DNA of 64,000 nucleotides from positions 1 to 64,000 of IMG/VR virus record IMGVR_UViG_3300035157_000753; one strand, given 5' to 3'. The notes below the pieces were generated by a model. That model did no database searches. It had not been told where the DNA came from and worked only from the letters and a program-made list of their open reading frames with translations. Shown piece after piece: positions 10,451 through 20,392 of the stretch. The translations under genes and the position numbers were made by a program. Every line of letters begins with the position of its first letter. Position 1 is the stretch's first letter. Source of the DNA: a virus.

Positions 10451-13400
10451 CCTTGACCTTGGTAGTTGTATATCTACCAGTAAAGGATGTGGATGTTGTT
10501 GCAGCAGAAGATTTGTTTAAACTGATATTTACAGAATTTGCAGCAACTGAAACGGTAGCATCCATCAAATCATTGTCCGAAGTAATGGAATTAGTGACAG
10601 TGGCATGTGCAACAGTACCACCAGCAGCACATATAGCAGTTACTTCAAACATATGTACCTTTCCATCATCACTTTCAACAGTGATTAATGTCTTGGCTCC
10701 CTTATATGCTGTCTTATCAAACGCAGTGATAGATGCGTTAGAAGTGAATGTAGTCATCTGACCACCTTCTACACGACAATCATCAAGTTCCATAAAGTCA
10801 GCAGTTGAATCAAAGACTGTTTGATAACTTGCTGTACCACCAGCACCCCAGTTCTTATTAATCTTCCATAATGCTTCAGAACCATTAGCATCCAAATCAA
10901 TAAAGAATTTATTATCTAATCTAGTAATAAAGTTTTGAAGCAGTACGTCGTTTCTTGCATATGGAGCAGATCCTCCAGAAATTGTATCAACCTTAATTGT
11001 GACATCTTGAGCAGGTGATGTTCCACCAAGAAGTGTACCAGCAATCGTAATTACTTCCCCTACCTGGTAAGTAGTACCACCAGCATTAACTGCAACTGTA
11101 GTTACTGTTCCATTTCCATCTGTAGTAACATCTACCGTTAATCCAGTACCTTCAATCTGTGCAGTTGTTGCTAATCCAGTGAATGTTTGAGATGCAGTAT
11201 ATGATGTTGCAACCTGAGTTAATGTAGCAGCATCTAATGTAGCAACAACACCCTGAGAAGGAACATTACGTAGTCTTAAACCACCAGAAATCTCAATATC
11301 TTGTTGACTTCTTACTGATAATAATGTAGTACCACTAGATTTAATATTTAATGGATTTATAGCAGAACTTGTACCATCAATATTAAAGCTATTTGGAATA
11401 GTATGAGTGAATTCAACATTTGGATAAACAATAGTTGCCATGTTGCCCTTAAGGGTCATGGTATCTTTGCTTATAGCAAGGTTATTCTGACCTTGAGCAA
11501 AGAACTCAAATGTATCTTCATCTGAACCTGGTGCTGATTCAGTTAATATGTAAGTATCTTGGTCAACGTCTCTAACACCACCAAGAGAAACAAAGTCAGT
11601 TCCGTTATAACCTTCAAATTGTAATTGGGTAGTATTATATCTAATAGCACCTGGTCTACGATCTAATGCATTAGGACGTTCGTTTGTAGTACCTGAAGGA
11701 ACTATTAATGAACCTGTAGTATTACATAGAACATCGAAACCTGCAGATGGTTTAAGTTCAACACCTAGACCGTCAACATCAGTAATATTAACAGTTCTAC
11801 CACTACCACCACCAACAGCAGGAATTGTTAAAGTTTCACCTGCAGCATAATTTTGACCTTTATCGACAACTGTAACCGCTGAGAAGTCTCCACCAGAAAC
11901 AGTAACTGTTACAGTACATCCACTACCAACACCATTAGTTGTTGTTGCAGTTGCAGTATAAGTTCCATCTGTATATCCAGATCCAGATCCAGTAACAGTG
12001 GTTGCTAGAATCTGACCGAAAGATCTAGTTGCAGTTGTACTATTGTTTATTATCGCATTATCTAATATACGAAGCAATCCAGCATCAAGATTTCCACTAA
12101 CAGTTACGTCACCAGTTGTTGTCTCAATCTTAAATTTTTCTGATGTTCCATCAGTAATACTAAAGTCTTTATCAGCACCACCTTTAAATATGAAATCTCC
12201 ACCACCCTTAGTTTCAAAGTTTAATGGAATATCAACATTACTACCATCAGATTTAATAGTATTAGTATTATCAATTGATAAGAAGTTTGTAGCAGGTCCA
12301 ATTGTAAATGAATTTGTAGATGGATCTACCTTAAAGAATGGAGAAACATTTCCAAGAGTGGAATCTATTTGAAGTTTAGCAGTATCAAATCCAGCAGAGC
12401 TAAGTCTAAATGTTTCTGTACCTGCAATTGCAACTCCAATACTATCAGCAGCTTGTCTGAATAAACCAGTAGTTAAAGAATTATCAAAGTTTAATGTTGG
12501 AGCTCCTTCACTACCATCAGCAAAACTTGCAGTTGTTTGAACAAGAGTTGTAACACCAGCAGTTGTTATTCCACCATTGAAAGTTGATAATCCAGTAAAT
12601 GTAGATGTGGATTGTGCTAATAAAACACCACTAAACGTTCCAGTAGTTCCAGTAACACCTGTGAATACTGCATTACCACTTCCAGCAATACTCCAAGATC
12701 CAGCAGATATCTGACCATCTGGATTTAAAACTAATTGAGTTGCACCTGTAGGTCCAAGAGTTAGAACTCCCAACTGGGACATCTCTAACTGCTTAGTACT
12801 GTTTATAGTAGCAAGAGTTGCAGTAAGACCAGATCCCTGTGCAACATTAGCACCACCAACAGGACCAAGTATTAATGTATCCGCAGCTTCATATGCAGTA
12901 CCTTCAGAAGATACAGCTAGTGCAGTACAAAATCCAACGTTACTAACAGTATATTGGAATCCAGATCCTCCACCACCTCCAACTGTAGCATCATCTACAG
13001 AAAGAACATCACCAATTACATATCCAGCACCATCTAGTGATATGTCAGTAACAGTGGTAACACCTGTAGTATTAGTTTGAAGAGTATATTGGAAACCAGA
13101 ACCTCCTTGACCACCAAGATCTACATCATCTACCAATAAGACATCACCAATCTGATAGTTAGTACCTTGAGCTGTAATAGTTGCAGTAGTAACAGCACCA
13201 CCACTAACAACCAATGATGCAGTCATTTGATCACCAGCATCACCTAAAGCACCAGAAGAGAATGTAATTACTGCATTCTCGGACATTGTAACTCCGTGAG
13301 TCTGACATGTATATGTCGAAGTTGCAGTAGTTCCAGATACAGATTGAAGAATAACTTCAAAATAAGATCCAGCCTGTCCTGGAGTTCCATATTGTCTAGT

Positions 13401-16400
13401 AGCCAAATCTGGAACACCAGTTATTTGTAATGGGTGACCAGTATTGGATGAATCACTAGTATCAAATCTATATGTATTATTATCTAATAAAGTAAAGCTA
13501 GCAGCTTCAGTTGGACCAGATCCAGTGTCTATAAAATACCTACCAACTCCACCAGATAAATTATCTAACGTTGCGGTAGCATTTGAAGTTCCACCTGTTA
13601 TAGTATCTACTTGAGCATCTGAAAATGTACCAGAAGAATTATTAACATATATGAAAGCAGCACCTGCATCAACATATGTAATTGTTGCAGTTACACCAGA
13701 ACTTGAACCAGTTACTGTCTCTCCTACTTGGAAAGGTCCATTAGCAACACTAGAAATTTCTAATTTTTCCCTATTTGCTACTGTAACTGGATATGTTGCA
13801 GTTGGTGTATTGCGGAAGCTTACAGCATAAGTTCCATCTAAGTATCCAGAACCAGCAGCAGTAATAGATCCTTGAATACCTGGAATAGTGAATGTAGCAG
13901 TTGCCGTAGTATCTGGAGATCCACCAGTAAAAGTTACGTTTGGATATGTACCTGCAGTATAACCAGAACCAGCAGCAGTAATGGTTCCTGTAAGAGATTG
14001 AATACTAGCTTCCAGAGTACCACCAGTACCACCACCTCCAGTAAATGTAAGTGTTGGAACTGAAGTATATCCTTCACCAGGAACAGCAACAGTTACAGAT
14101 GATATCCTACCTTCTTTCTCGTTAAGTACAGGAGTAAACTGTGCATCTACTGTAGCATCGCCTGTACCAGGATCTAATACTGGAAGATTTCTATATCCTA
14201 AACCTTGACTAGTTAATGTGACTGTATCAATAGGAAATCCAATAACTGCAGTTGCAGTAGCACCAGATCCAGTTGTATCTCCAGCACCAAGGGTAAATCC
14301 TACTGTTGGTGCAGATGTGTATACACCACCTTGACCAACTGTTATACTGTCAACTGAAAATCCTAATGTAGTTGTAACAGCAGCACCAGCACCTGTTCCA
14401 GAATCACTTATTGTAATATTTGGTGAGTTTTGATATCCACTACCACCATTAGTAACAGTGAATCCGTCAATAACACCACCAGTTTGACTGATAGTTACAG
14501 TTGCAGTAGTACCAATAAGGAATTGATCTAATGTACCTGTGCTAGTAATATCAATTTCAGTTCCAGAATTAGCATTGCCTAAAGTAGTTGCTAATTGAAC
14601 GAAATCTTTATCTACTCTAATAACAAAATATGAACCATTGTGAGCAAGTCCACCAGGAGCAGTTGCAGCAGGATCTATAGTTTGTGAATCAAGAGTACAA
14701 GCCATCCCAGTCTCAAAGGAATGGTTCTCAATACGAATAGTATTTGCAGTTACATCTACAGTATTTTGAGTAGCACCATTAGCATCTTGATATGTGCCAT
14801 CACCAGTATAAAGATTTTGTTGAGGAGCATCTACAACACCAGTAGGACCAGAATAGTTTGCACCACCAGTTTGTATACCAACAGAGTTTAGAATACCTGC
14901 TTGACCTAATGTAGTTGACGCAGCACCACCACCAGTACCACCACCAGTAAATGTAACAGTAGGATTAGCAGTATAATTACTTCCTCTAGCTGTTAATGTA
15001 AGACTTTTTAATGCACCATCTGTTGAAAGAGTACATGTAGCAGTTGCTAATTGGAATGGATTGGTTGTAACTTCAATGGGTTGAAGACCACCAACATACC
15101 CAGTACCAGCACTTGTAAGATTAACGGTACCAAGACCATTCTTCATTACAACAAAAGATCTTGTAGAGAAACAAGAAGCTTCAGATGAACCAAATAATGT
15201 ACTGTCATTAAATCCAGCGACATTCAGAGCACCTTGAATTACACTACCAAAAGAAATAGATTTGTTTACATCAAAGTAAACTGCCTCTTTAACGATTGTT
15301 TCAGCGTTAACAACAAAGTCTTCTTGACCAGCAGGGTCAACGATTACCTGACCTGTCGTTGAAGTAATACTGTTACCTGCAAGACGTAAGTTACCAGTCT
15401 CAATATATGCAGGATAAATGTTTGTGGTACCAGTTCCATCACTCAGTGTGATGTTTGCAGCAGACTGAGCAGTAGATGTTGCTTGGAACTGAACGTTTCC
15501 AGTCTCTTGATCAACTGTAAATGCATCACCAACACGGAAGTCACCGTCTTGGTCAGTTGATGAATATAGTACTTTACCACCATTCAGTTCTTCAACTTCA
15601 TTTGCTTGAACTGCCAATGATGGGTCATTAGTATAGTCGGACTGAGCACCAATATATCCAAAGTTATGTGCAGTAAGAATTAATTTTACACCAGCACCAT
15701 CTGCCTGTACACCTTTAAGACCATATACGTTAGCAGAAGCAACTGAACGTAACTCACAACCAAACTGAGAATAGTCAGCAGTTATAACTGAAGTAGCAGA
15801 ATCTCCACCACTAGAACGAACATCACTTGTACCACCAGAGTTATCTGTAAAGGTAGTAGTAGCGTCGTCACCGTTTGCATGAAGCAATAGTACTGTATTA
15901 AGATCTGAACTATATTCGCTTGTTGTAGGGGTAAATGCACCAGTGAAACGAGCAGCACCTTTACTGATTCTTACTTCATCAATATGACCATCAAATTCAT
16001 CAGCAGGTGTGGCGGCATAGTTTGCACCAATTCTTACTGGTTTAGTAGATCCATAGTCATTAGTATCTGCACCAGTACCTAATTCTACTCCATCTAGGAA
16101 TAATTTTGTTGTACCACCATTTCTAGCAACAGCAACATGATACCAAGTACCTGTAGCAAGAGTACCACCACTACGTACCGATGAGTTACCAACACCAAAG
16201 TGAAGTGTAGTACCATCTAAGTATAGTTTAGGAGCAGTATCTGTAGCATTAGTATCTCTTAAGTCAAATATATGCTGTGTACCTGTTACACTATTTGGTC
16301 TAATGAATGCCTCAAGACACCAGTTTGAAGTACCAAATCCAAAGTCTTCAGAAGTTGGTACAGTTAAAGCATCCTCAGTACCATCAAATAATATTGCAGC

Positions 16401-17732
16401 AGTTCCGAATTTCTTTTGATTAGTATCAATTTGGGTGTCACCAAATCTACTAGTAGTCTTAGCAGCCTTAGTTGTAGTTACAAATTGACCTGTACCCTTA
16501 CCAGTTATATAAACGTATGTTCCATCATTACTTGCTAGTACACCACGAGCAACTGCTTTTTTATATGTTACATTCCCAGAAGCAATTGTTCCAGATGATG
16601 AATCTGTATAAGTGAAAGTATTGGCATCTACTACAGTTACCTGATAATAATTATCTGTGGCACCACCACTAATATGATCTGCATAGATGTAATCATTGGT
16701 TGTTAGACCATGACCAGTTCTGGTCAAAGTAACTACAGCAGCAGCACGAGCATATGTACCAGACTGGAAACTATCCTCTAATTGATATGTTACTTCAGCA
16801 GCAGAGAATGTTCCACTAACACCACCAAGTTTTAAACGTGTTTGTCCTGTACCGTACTTACCTGTAGCACCTTGAACACCTTGTATACCAACAGAAGCAA
16901 AGTAACAAAAAGAATTTAACCACTCAACACGAATACCATTAGTTAATAATAAACCTACCTGATTTGGTGTAATGAAAGTACATTCATTAAAGAGAACAGC
17001 AGCATGTTGTGAACCAGAATCTACTTTTGAACCATCTAACTTAGCACCACGTCCTGCGTCTCCTTGTGCATACCCATATGGATCTGCACCAGATGTTACA
17101 CTACCCTTGGTAGCTACTGTAACTCTTTCAATGTAAGGACTTTTAACAGAATCTTTAGATGCTACTAACTCAAAACCATATCCATCATCATTACCAGAAT
17201 CATAAAAGAAATCCTTAATAGTGAAATCAGATACGTGTGTATCACCAGAAAGTATAAATGCAGTATTTGAAGTTGTTCCTCCAGTTGGTTTAACTTGTGT
17301 AGAACGTAAGTTAGTACCACGAAGAGTAACCCCATCAGGAACTGTCATGGGGAATGCTTCCTGATATTCACCAGGAGCAACAAGAATAGTATCCCCAGAA
17401 GAAGCTACACTGAGGGCTTTAGTAATAGTTAAAAAAGGAGTATCTGGATGCTTACCACCAGCTCCACCGTTAGCAAGAGTTGTATTATCCGAACCGACCG
17501 ACGCAACATACCAAGTACTTCCCTGACCATCTGTAATGTCAGTAGAAAGCATCGTGGTAACAACCTCACCCGTATTGGGTTTCTGGTTTGCTACTTCGAT
17601 TATATTGGATCCGTTTCTAGCGTATAATTTTTTATCCGCTATATTAAGAGCTACCTCACCGTCTTCTAAATTAGAAGTCGTCGGTACTGTCGCTGCTACT
17701 GTCGATCTCTTTAGCTTGATTCTCGTTGCCAT
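10446..17732 (-). CDS. Giant tail-fibre protein with beta-helix and LamG-like domains (2,428 aa)
   Basis: The N-terminus (residues 1-50: IKLKRSTV, GEVALNIADKKLY) is the common phage-fibre attachment motif that reads 'gives virtual labels'. Residues about 70-290 (YVASVGSD, PFLTITKAL, GDTILVAPGEY, VTLRGTNLRSTQV) have the pectin-lyase-like beta-helix pattern. Residues about 440-615 look like a LamG/concanavalin-type domain (LFDGTEDALTVP, WCLEAFIRP, GTWYHVAVAR, LFLDGVELG, DGHIDEVRISKG), a fold that often binds glycans. From about 880 to 1,700 many GSGYT..P.VTFTGGG repeats follow, and the C-terminal third is beta-rich. It overlaps the preceding coiled-coil gene by 62 bases. Role inferred: adsorption to the host surface. 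Confidence 0.85.
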   Translation of the reverse strand: MATRIKLKRSTVAATVPTTSNLEDGEVALNIADKKLYARNGSNIIEVANQKPNTGEVVTTMLSTDITDGQGSTWYVASVGSDNTTLANGGAGGKHPDTPFLTITKALSVASSGDTILVAPGEYQEAFPMTVPDGVTLRGTNLRSTQVKPTGGTTSNTAFILSGDTHVSDFTIKDFFYDSGNDDGYGFELVASKDSVKSPYIERVTVATKGSVTSGADPYGYAQGDAGRGAKLDGSKVDSGSQHAAVLFNECTFITPNQVGLLLTNGIRVEWLNSFCYFASVGIQGVQGATGKYGTGQTRLKLGGVSGTFSAAEVTYQLEDSFQSGTYARAAAVVTLTRTGHGLTTNDYIYADHISGGATDNYYQVTVVDANTFTYTDSSSGTIASGNVTYKKAVARGVLASNDGTYVYITGKGTGQFVTTTKAAKTTSRFGDTQIDTNQKKFGTAAILFDGTEDALTVPTSEDFGFGTSNWCLEAFIRPNSVTGTQHIFDLRDTNATDTAPKLYLDGTTLHFGVGNSSVRSGGTLATGTWYHVAVARNGGTTKLFLDGVELGTGADTNDYGSTKPVRIGANYAATPADEFDGHIDEVRISKGAARFTGAFTPTTSEYSSDLNTVLLLHANGDDATTTFTDNSGGTSDVRSSGGDSATSVITADYSQFGCELRSVASANVYGLKGVQADGAGVKLILTAHNFGYIGAQSDYTNDPSLAVQANEVEELNGGKVLYSSTDQDGDFRVGDAFTVDQETGNVQFQATSTAQSAANITLSDGTGTTNIYPAYIETGNLRLAGNSITSTTGQVIVDPAGQEDFVVNAETIVKEAVYFDVNKSISFGSVIQGALNVAGFNDSTLFGSSEASCFSTRSFVVMKNGLGTVNLTSAGTGYVGGLQPIEVTTNPFQLATATCTLSTDGALKSLTLTARGSNYTANPTVTFTGGGTGGGAASTTLGQAGILNSVGIQTGGANYSGPTGVVDAPQQNLYTGDGTYQDANGATQNTVDVTANTIRIENHSFETGMACTLDSQTIDPAATAPGGLAHNGSYFVIRVDKDFVQLATTLGNANSGTEIDITSTGTLDQFLIGTTATVTISQTGGVIDGFTVTNGGSGYQNSPNITISDSGTGAGAAVTTTLGFSVDSITVGQGGVYTSAPTVGFTLGAGDTTGSGATATAVIGFPIDTVTLTSQGLGYRNLPVLDPGTGDATVDAQFTPVLNEKEGRISSVTVAVPGEGYTSVPTLTFTGGGGTGGTLEASIQSLTGTITAAGSGYTAGTYPNVTFTGGSPDTTATATFTIPGIQGSITAAGSGYLDGTYAVSFRNTPTATYPVTVANREKLEISSVANGPFQVGETVTGSSSGVTATITYVDAGAAFIYVNNSSGTFSDAQVDTITGGTSNATATLDNLSGGVGRYFIDTGSGPTEAASFTLLDNNTYRFDTSDSSNTGHPLQITGVPDLATRQYGTPGQAGSYFEVILQSVSGTTATSTYTCQTHGVTMSENAVITFSSGALGDAGDQMTASLVVSGGAVTTATITAQGTNYQIGDVLLVDDVDLGGQGGSGFQYTLQTNTTGVTTVTDISLDGAGYVIGDVLSVDDATVGGGGGSGFQYTVSNVGFCTALAVSSEGTAYEAADTLILGPVGGANVAQGSGLTATLATINSTKQLEMSQLGVLTLGPTGATQLVLNPDGQISAGSWSIAGSGNAVFTGVTGTTGTFSGVLLAQSTSTFTGLSTFNGGITTAGVTTLVQTTASFADGSEGAPTLNFDNSLTTGLFRQAADSIGVAIAGTETFRLSSAGFDTAKLQIDSTLGNVSPFFKVDPSTNSFTIGPATNFLSIDNTNTIKSDGSNVDIPLNFETKGGGDFIFKGGADKDFSITDGTSEKFKIETTTGDVTVSGNLDAGLLRILDNAIINNSTTATRSFGQILATTVTGSGSGYTDGTYTATATTTNGVGSGCTVTVTVSGGDFSAVTVVDKGQNYAAGETLTIPAVGGGSGRTVNITDVDGLGVELKPSAGFDVLCNTTGSLIVPSGTTNERPNALDRRPGAIRYNTTQLQFEGYNGTDFVSLGGVRDVDQDTYILTESAPGSDEDTFEFFAQGQNNLAISKDTMTLKGNMATIVYPNVEFTHTIPNSFNIDGTSSAINPLNIKSSGTTLLSVRSQQDIEISGGLRLRNVPSQGVVATLDAATLTQVATSYTASQTFTGLATTAQIEGTGLTVDVTTDGNGTVTTVAVNAGGTTYQVGEVITIAGTLLGGTSPAQDVTIKVDTISGGSAPYARNDVLLQNFITRLDNKFFIDLDANGSEALWKINKNWGAGGTASYQTVFDSTADFMELDDCRVEGGQMTTFTSNASITAFDKTAYKGAKTLITVESDDGKVHMFEVTAICAAGGTVAHATVTNSITSDNDLMDATVSVAANSVNISLNKSSAATTSTSFTGRYTTTKVKV

Positions 17733-17877
17733 CTAAAGCATTCTCAGGTTGTTGGTCTTGATTTATACTATTTAACTGACTTTGCAGATCCTGAATCTGC
17801 GCTTCCAGCATCACATTAATAAGGGTCAATTCAGAAACTTTTTTCTGTAATGTAGCAATAACAATTTGTCCGTTCAT
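17671..17877 (-). CDS. Small coiled-coil protein, 68 aa
   Basis: Residues 1-42 form an amphipathic helix with Leu/Ile heptads (LQKKVSELTLINVMLEAQIQDLQSQL), and the C-terminal 25 residues are acidic and Ser-rich (DSSSDSTDDF). The 3' end overlaps the start of the 2,428-residue fibre by 62 bases in another frame. It lies 12 bases after the 561-residue fibre gene. A chaperone-like or trimerisation accessory of the fibre is possible, but no family is recognised. Confidence 0.7.
   Translation of the reverse strand: MNGQIVIATLQKKVSELTLINVMLEAQIQDLQSQLNSINQDQQPENALDGNENQAKEIDSSSDSTDDF
17760..17767 (-). promoter_or_regulatory. Possible late promoter, TATAAATC
   Basis: Seven of eight bases match TATAAATA. 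It lies 28 bases upstream of the 2,428-residue fibre ATG at 17732, at the usual spacing in this block, and inside the coiled-coil gene. Confidence 0.45.
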
Positions 17878-17889
17878 AATTCATAAATT

Positions 17890-19575
17890 CTAAAAAGTTC
17901 CACCATCTATGGTGTTTGTCCATACAGGTACACCACCACTAGTGACTGTTAGTACTTGATAAGATGTTGTTGCATCATTACCAGTACCAGGAGATGCCAT
18001 ATTAGCAGCAGCAGTTACTTGTAATGGGTTAGCAGCATCACCATATGGTATACCATACTGTGTGAATGTTGAAACACCTGTACCACCATATTGAACCTCA
18101 AGATCAGTATCTAACTCAAGGTCACCAATAACAACAGTACCACGGTTACCAGTTATACCAAATACAGTGCCTGTGTCGGTTGCTTCCTCAATGAAAGTCC
18201 AAGCACCAGCACCATCGCCACCACCTGTACGATCATAACCAAAGAAACCAAACTTATTAGCACCAGATACATTATAGTGTACTTTAACACCACGATCCAT
18301 TGCATCATCAGCACCTCTGGTAGTAACTAAGGTAGCACCTACAACTTGGTCAGTAGTAATTGCTGCACTTAATGTAATGGTTTTTGTACCTGTGTTGATA
18401 GAAGCAATAGTTGTACCACCAGGGATACCAGTACCAGTGACTGCATCACCAGCCTGTAATTGTTCTACAGCATCAACCTGAACATCAACTGTTGCGTTAC
18501 CTGCAAAGGTAGCAAGAGTTTTAACTGTAACAGGTGTAGTAGGATCACCCAATTCAATGGTAGGATCGTTAACACTCATTGAAGCAGAGTTAACAGTCGT
18601 TGTAGTACCATCAATTTGAAGGTCACCTTTAATTATGACCAAACCATCAGCGTCTCCACCTGCAGGATATGGGTCAATAATCAATTCTTGTATGTTATTA
18701 ATAGTGGAAAGTGTGTTTCCATCTAATTTCAGATTGTCAATTTCAATTTGACCAGTCTGAGATGTATTACCACTAATGTTTGTTACACCATTAAAGGTAA
18801 CTCCGTTCTGGAAAGTTGTGGTTGCATTAACTGTTAATGTATCAGTATTTGCTGTACCAAGAACAGTGTTATCATCAACCTTAAGGTCTTTGACCCATGC
18901 AGTTGCCGCAACACCGATACCACCAGCAAATGTTGTACTTGCTGTTGATACGTTTGAAGCATCAGTAGTATCAGCAATGTTTAATGTGACACCTGTAGCA
19001 AAGTTCCAATCAGCACCTTCTATCTGAATTTTATCAGTAGTTGTTTCATCATAGTAGATAGAAGCATCCTTTGTATTACCGAAGTGAAGCTTCATATCAT
19101 CAGCGATACGCAAGTCGGGGGTTCCTGCAACACGCTTGATGTCTACAACAGCATCAGAATCATTGAATACAAACTCTACATCACCTGTAGTACCAAATTC
19201 TAATTCTTGTCCATCTTCTATAACGAGCTTACCTGTTCCGTTTGCTCGGAATATAAGGTCAGCATCTGTTGTGGAAGTTGTAATGACGTTTGCATCTAGG
19301 GTGATGTCGTCAACGTTCCATGTGTCGATCTTCGAGTTACTATCGACTAGTACAGATGAACTAGCGGTAAGAGTACCATGAACATGATCCAACATGTCAC
19401 AGAAGTATCTACCACCAACTATTTGGGCAGCACCGTTATTGTCACCTGCAAACAGACGGTCACCAGCATTTGCTTGTGTACCATTAGCACCTGTAGTTAA
19501 TGCTAATTCACCATATGTAATGGTGCCTGGTGCGGTTGATCCAGTACTCCTTTTAATGAGTATATTTGATGCCAT
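17890..19575 (-). CDS. Tail-fibre/structural protein, 561 aa
   Basis: Starts MASNILIKRSTGSTAPGTIT followed by YGELALTTG, the fibre-type N-terminus also seen in the 2,428-residue protein. Residues about 95-190 contain repeated short beta units (FRANGTGKLVIEDG, LEFGTTGDVEF, LHFGNTKDASIYYD). The C-terminal part has VQYGGTGVSTFTQYGI, a motif frequent in cyanophage fibres. The stop and start junction with the 73-residue gene shares one base (19575). Likely a virion fibre or adhesin subunit; receptor unknown. Confidence 0.8.
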   Translation of the reverse strand: MASNILIKRSTGSTAPGTITYGELALTTGANGTQANAGDRLFAGDNNGAAQIVGGRYFCDMLDHVHGTLTASSSVLVDSNSKIDTWNVDDITLDANVITTSTTDADLIFRANGTGKLVIEDGQELEFGTTGDVEFVFNDSDAVVDIKRVAGTPDLRIADDMKLHFGNTKDASIYYDETTTDKIQIEGADWNFATGVTLNIADTTDASNVSTASTTFAGGIGVAATAWVKDLKVDDNTVLGTANTDTLTVNATTTFQNGVTFNGVTNISGNTSQTGQIEIDNLKLDGNTLSTINNIQELIIDPYPAGGDADGLVIIKGDLQIDGTTTTVNSASMSVNDPTIELGDPTTPVTVKTLATFAGNATVDVQVDAVEQLQAGDAVTGTGIPGGTTIASINTGTKTITLSAAITTDQVVGATLVTTRGADDAMDRGVKVHYNVSGANKFGFFGYDRTGGGDGAGAWTFIEEATDTGTVFGITGNRGTVVIGDLELDTDLEVQYGGTGVSTFTQYGIPYGDAANPLQVTAAANMASPGTGNDATTSYQVLTVTSGGVPVWTNTIDGGTF

Positions 19576-19796
19576 TAGAAGCTACCCCCGTTGATAGTTA
19601 CGTCGTTCAAAACATTTGTCGGTACAAATTTTGTGTCAGCTGCAGAATAAACTAGCACTGCACCATTTGCTAGTCCACCTTGTGAAGTGTCGGTGAGATC
19701 GACATCAGACATACCGCCAATAGTACCACCGCCACCACCTGTGGCGACCCGTGTTACCCTTGGTACTGATTGATCTCCAAATCTGAGTCTTGCCAT
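19575..19796 (-). CDS. Small structural protein, 73 aa
   Basis: Short Gly/Thr/Val-rich protein: MARLRFGDQSVPRVTRVATG, a GGGGGT loop, and C-terminal VTINGGSF, which resembles the C-terminus of the next fibre (TIDGGTF). It is translationally coupled by single-base overlaps to the genes on both sides. The shared ending suggests it is a fibre-module fragment or a minor fibre component. No family recognised. Confidence 0.7.
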   Translation of the reverse strand: MARLRFGDQSVPRVTRVATGGGGGTIGGMSDVDLTDTSQGGLANGAVLVYSAADTKFVPTNVLNDVTINGGSF

Positions 19797-20134
19797 TAGA
19801 CAGTTACCCCCTCAAGTACGCTTACTGAACCTTCCAAAACTCTGGACTTAGTACCAGAGGCAGAAGTAATAACGACATCATATACGTAACGACCTGACTT
19901 CATTGCGGCCGTTTGACCATTTGTTAGAGATAGTTGAATCTGTCCAGCAGTAGCAGGAGATAAAATTGCTGCTGTTACTGTTGTAGAAGTACTACTTGTA
20001 TAGTGCTTCTTAATTTTACATGCTACGGTATATCCTACAAGGCTAAAAGCAGTTCCGTTATCATTCTCGACAGTAAAGTCGATAATGAAATCAGAACCTT
20101 GATAAATCAACAGGTTGGATACAGCAGAAGCCAT
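19796..20134 (-). CDS. Small beta-sandwich-like structural protein, 112 aa
   Basis: Sequence pattern YQGSDFIIDFTVEND, then VACKIKKHYTSS, then QIQLSLTNGQTAAM, then GRYVYDVVITS, ending VLEGVTV. This alternation of beta strands resembles the N-terminal immunoglobulin-like domain of BppU-type baseplate/upper-baseplate proteins (a resemblance by eye). It sits in the fibre block and is coupled to the 73-residue gene. A small fibre-attachment protein is inferred. Confidence 0.7.
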   Translation of the reverse strand: MASAVSNLLIYQGSDFIIDFTVENDNGTAFSLVGYTVACKIKKHYTSSTSTTVTAAILSPATAGQIQLSLTNGQTAAMKSGRYVYDVVITSASGTKSRVLEGSVSVLEGVTV

Positions 20135-20170
20135 TCTCTAAAATAATCCTAATTATTATTTAGCTTAAAT

Positions 20171-20389
20171 CTATTTATCTGCTTTCTGGACCAAGGTATT
20201 TACAAGATCCTTTAATTCATCTACTTCCTTTCTTAAATCTTTAAGATCTCTATCCTTTTTTCTAGCTGCATCTCTGGCTTGTTTATATGCCAAATATCCA
20301 GTATCGTCAGTATTTAATATCGCATTAGACTGCGAATCCCTGCCGAGGGTTGTGTGACCTTCAACAGGGATTAGTTCAAGTTCATCCAT
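20171..20389 (-). CDS. Coiled-coil protein, 72 aa
   Basis: Residues about 33-72 are a highly charged helix (ARKKDRDLKDLRKEVDELKDLVNTLVQKADK) with Leu/Val heptads, preceded by a Thr/Asp-rich N-terminus. It lies 3 bases after the stop of the 2,247-residue gene. Likely a small oligomerising accessory of the baseplate/fibre block; no family recognised. Confidence 0.7.
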   Translation of the reverse strand: MDELELIPVEGHTTLGRDSQSNAILNTDDTGYLAYKQARDAARKKDRDLKDLRKEVDELKDLVNTLVQKADK

Positions 20390-20392
20390 TAT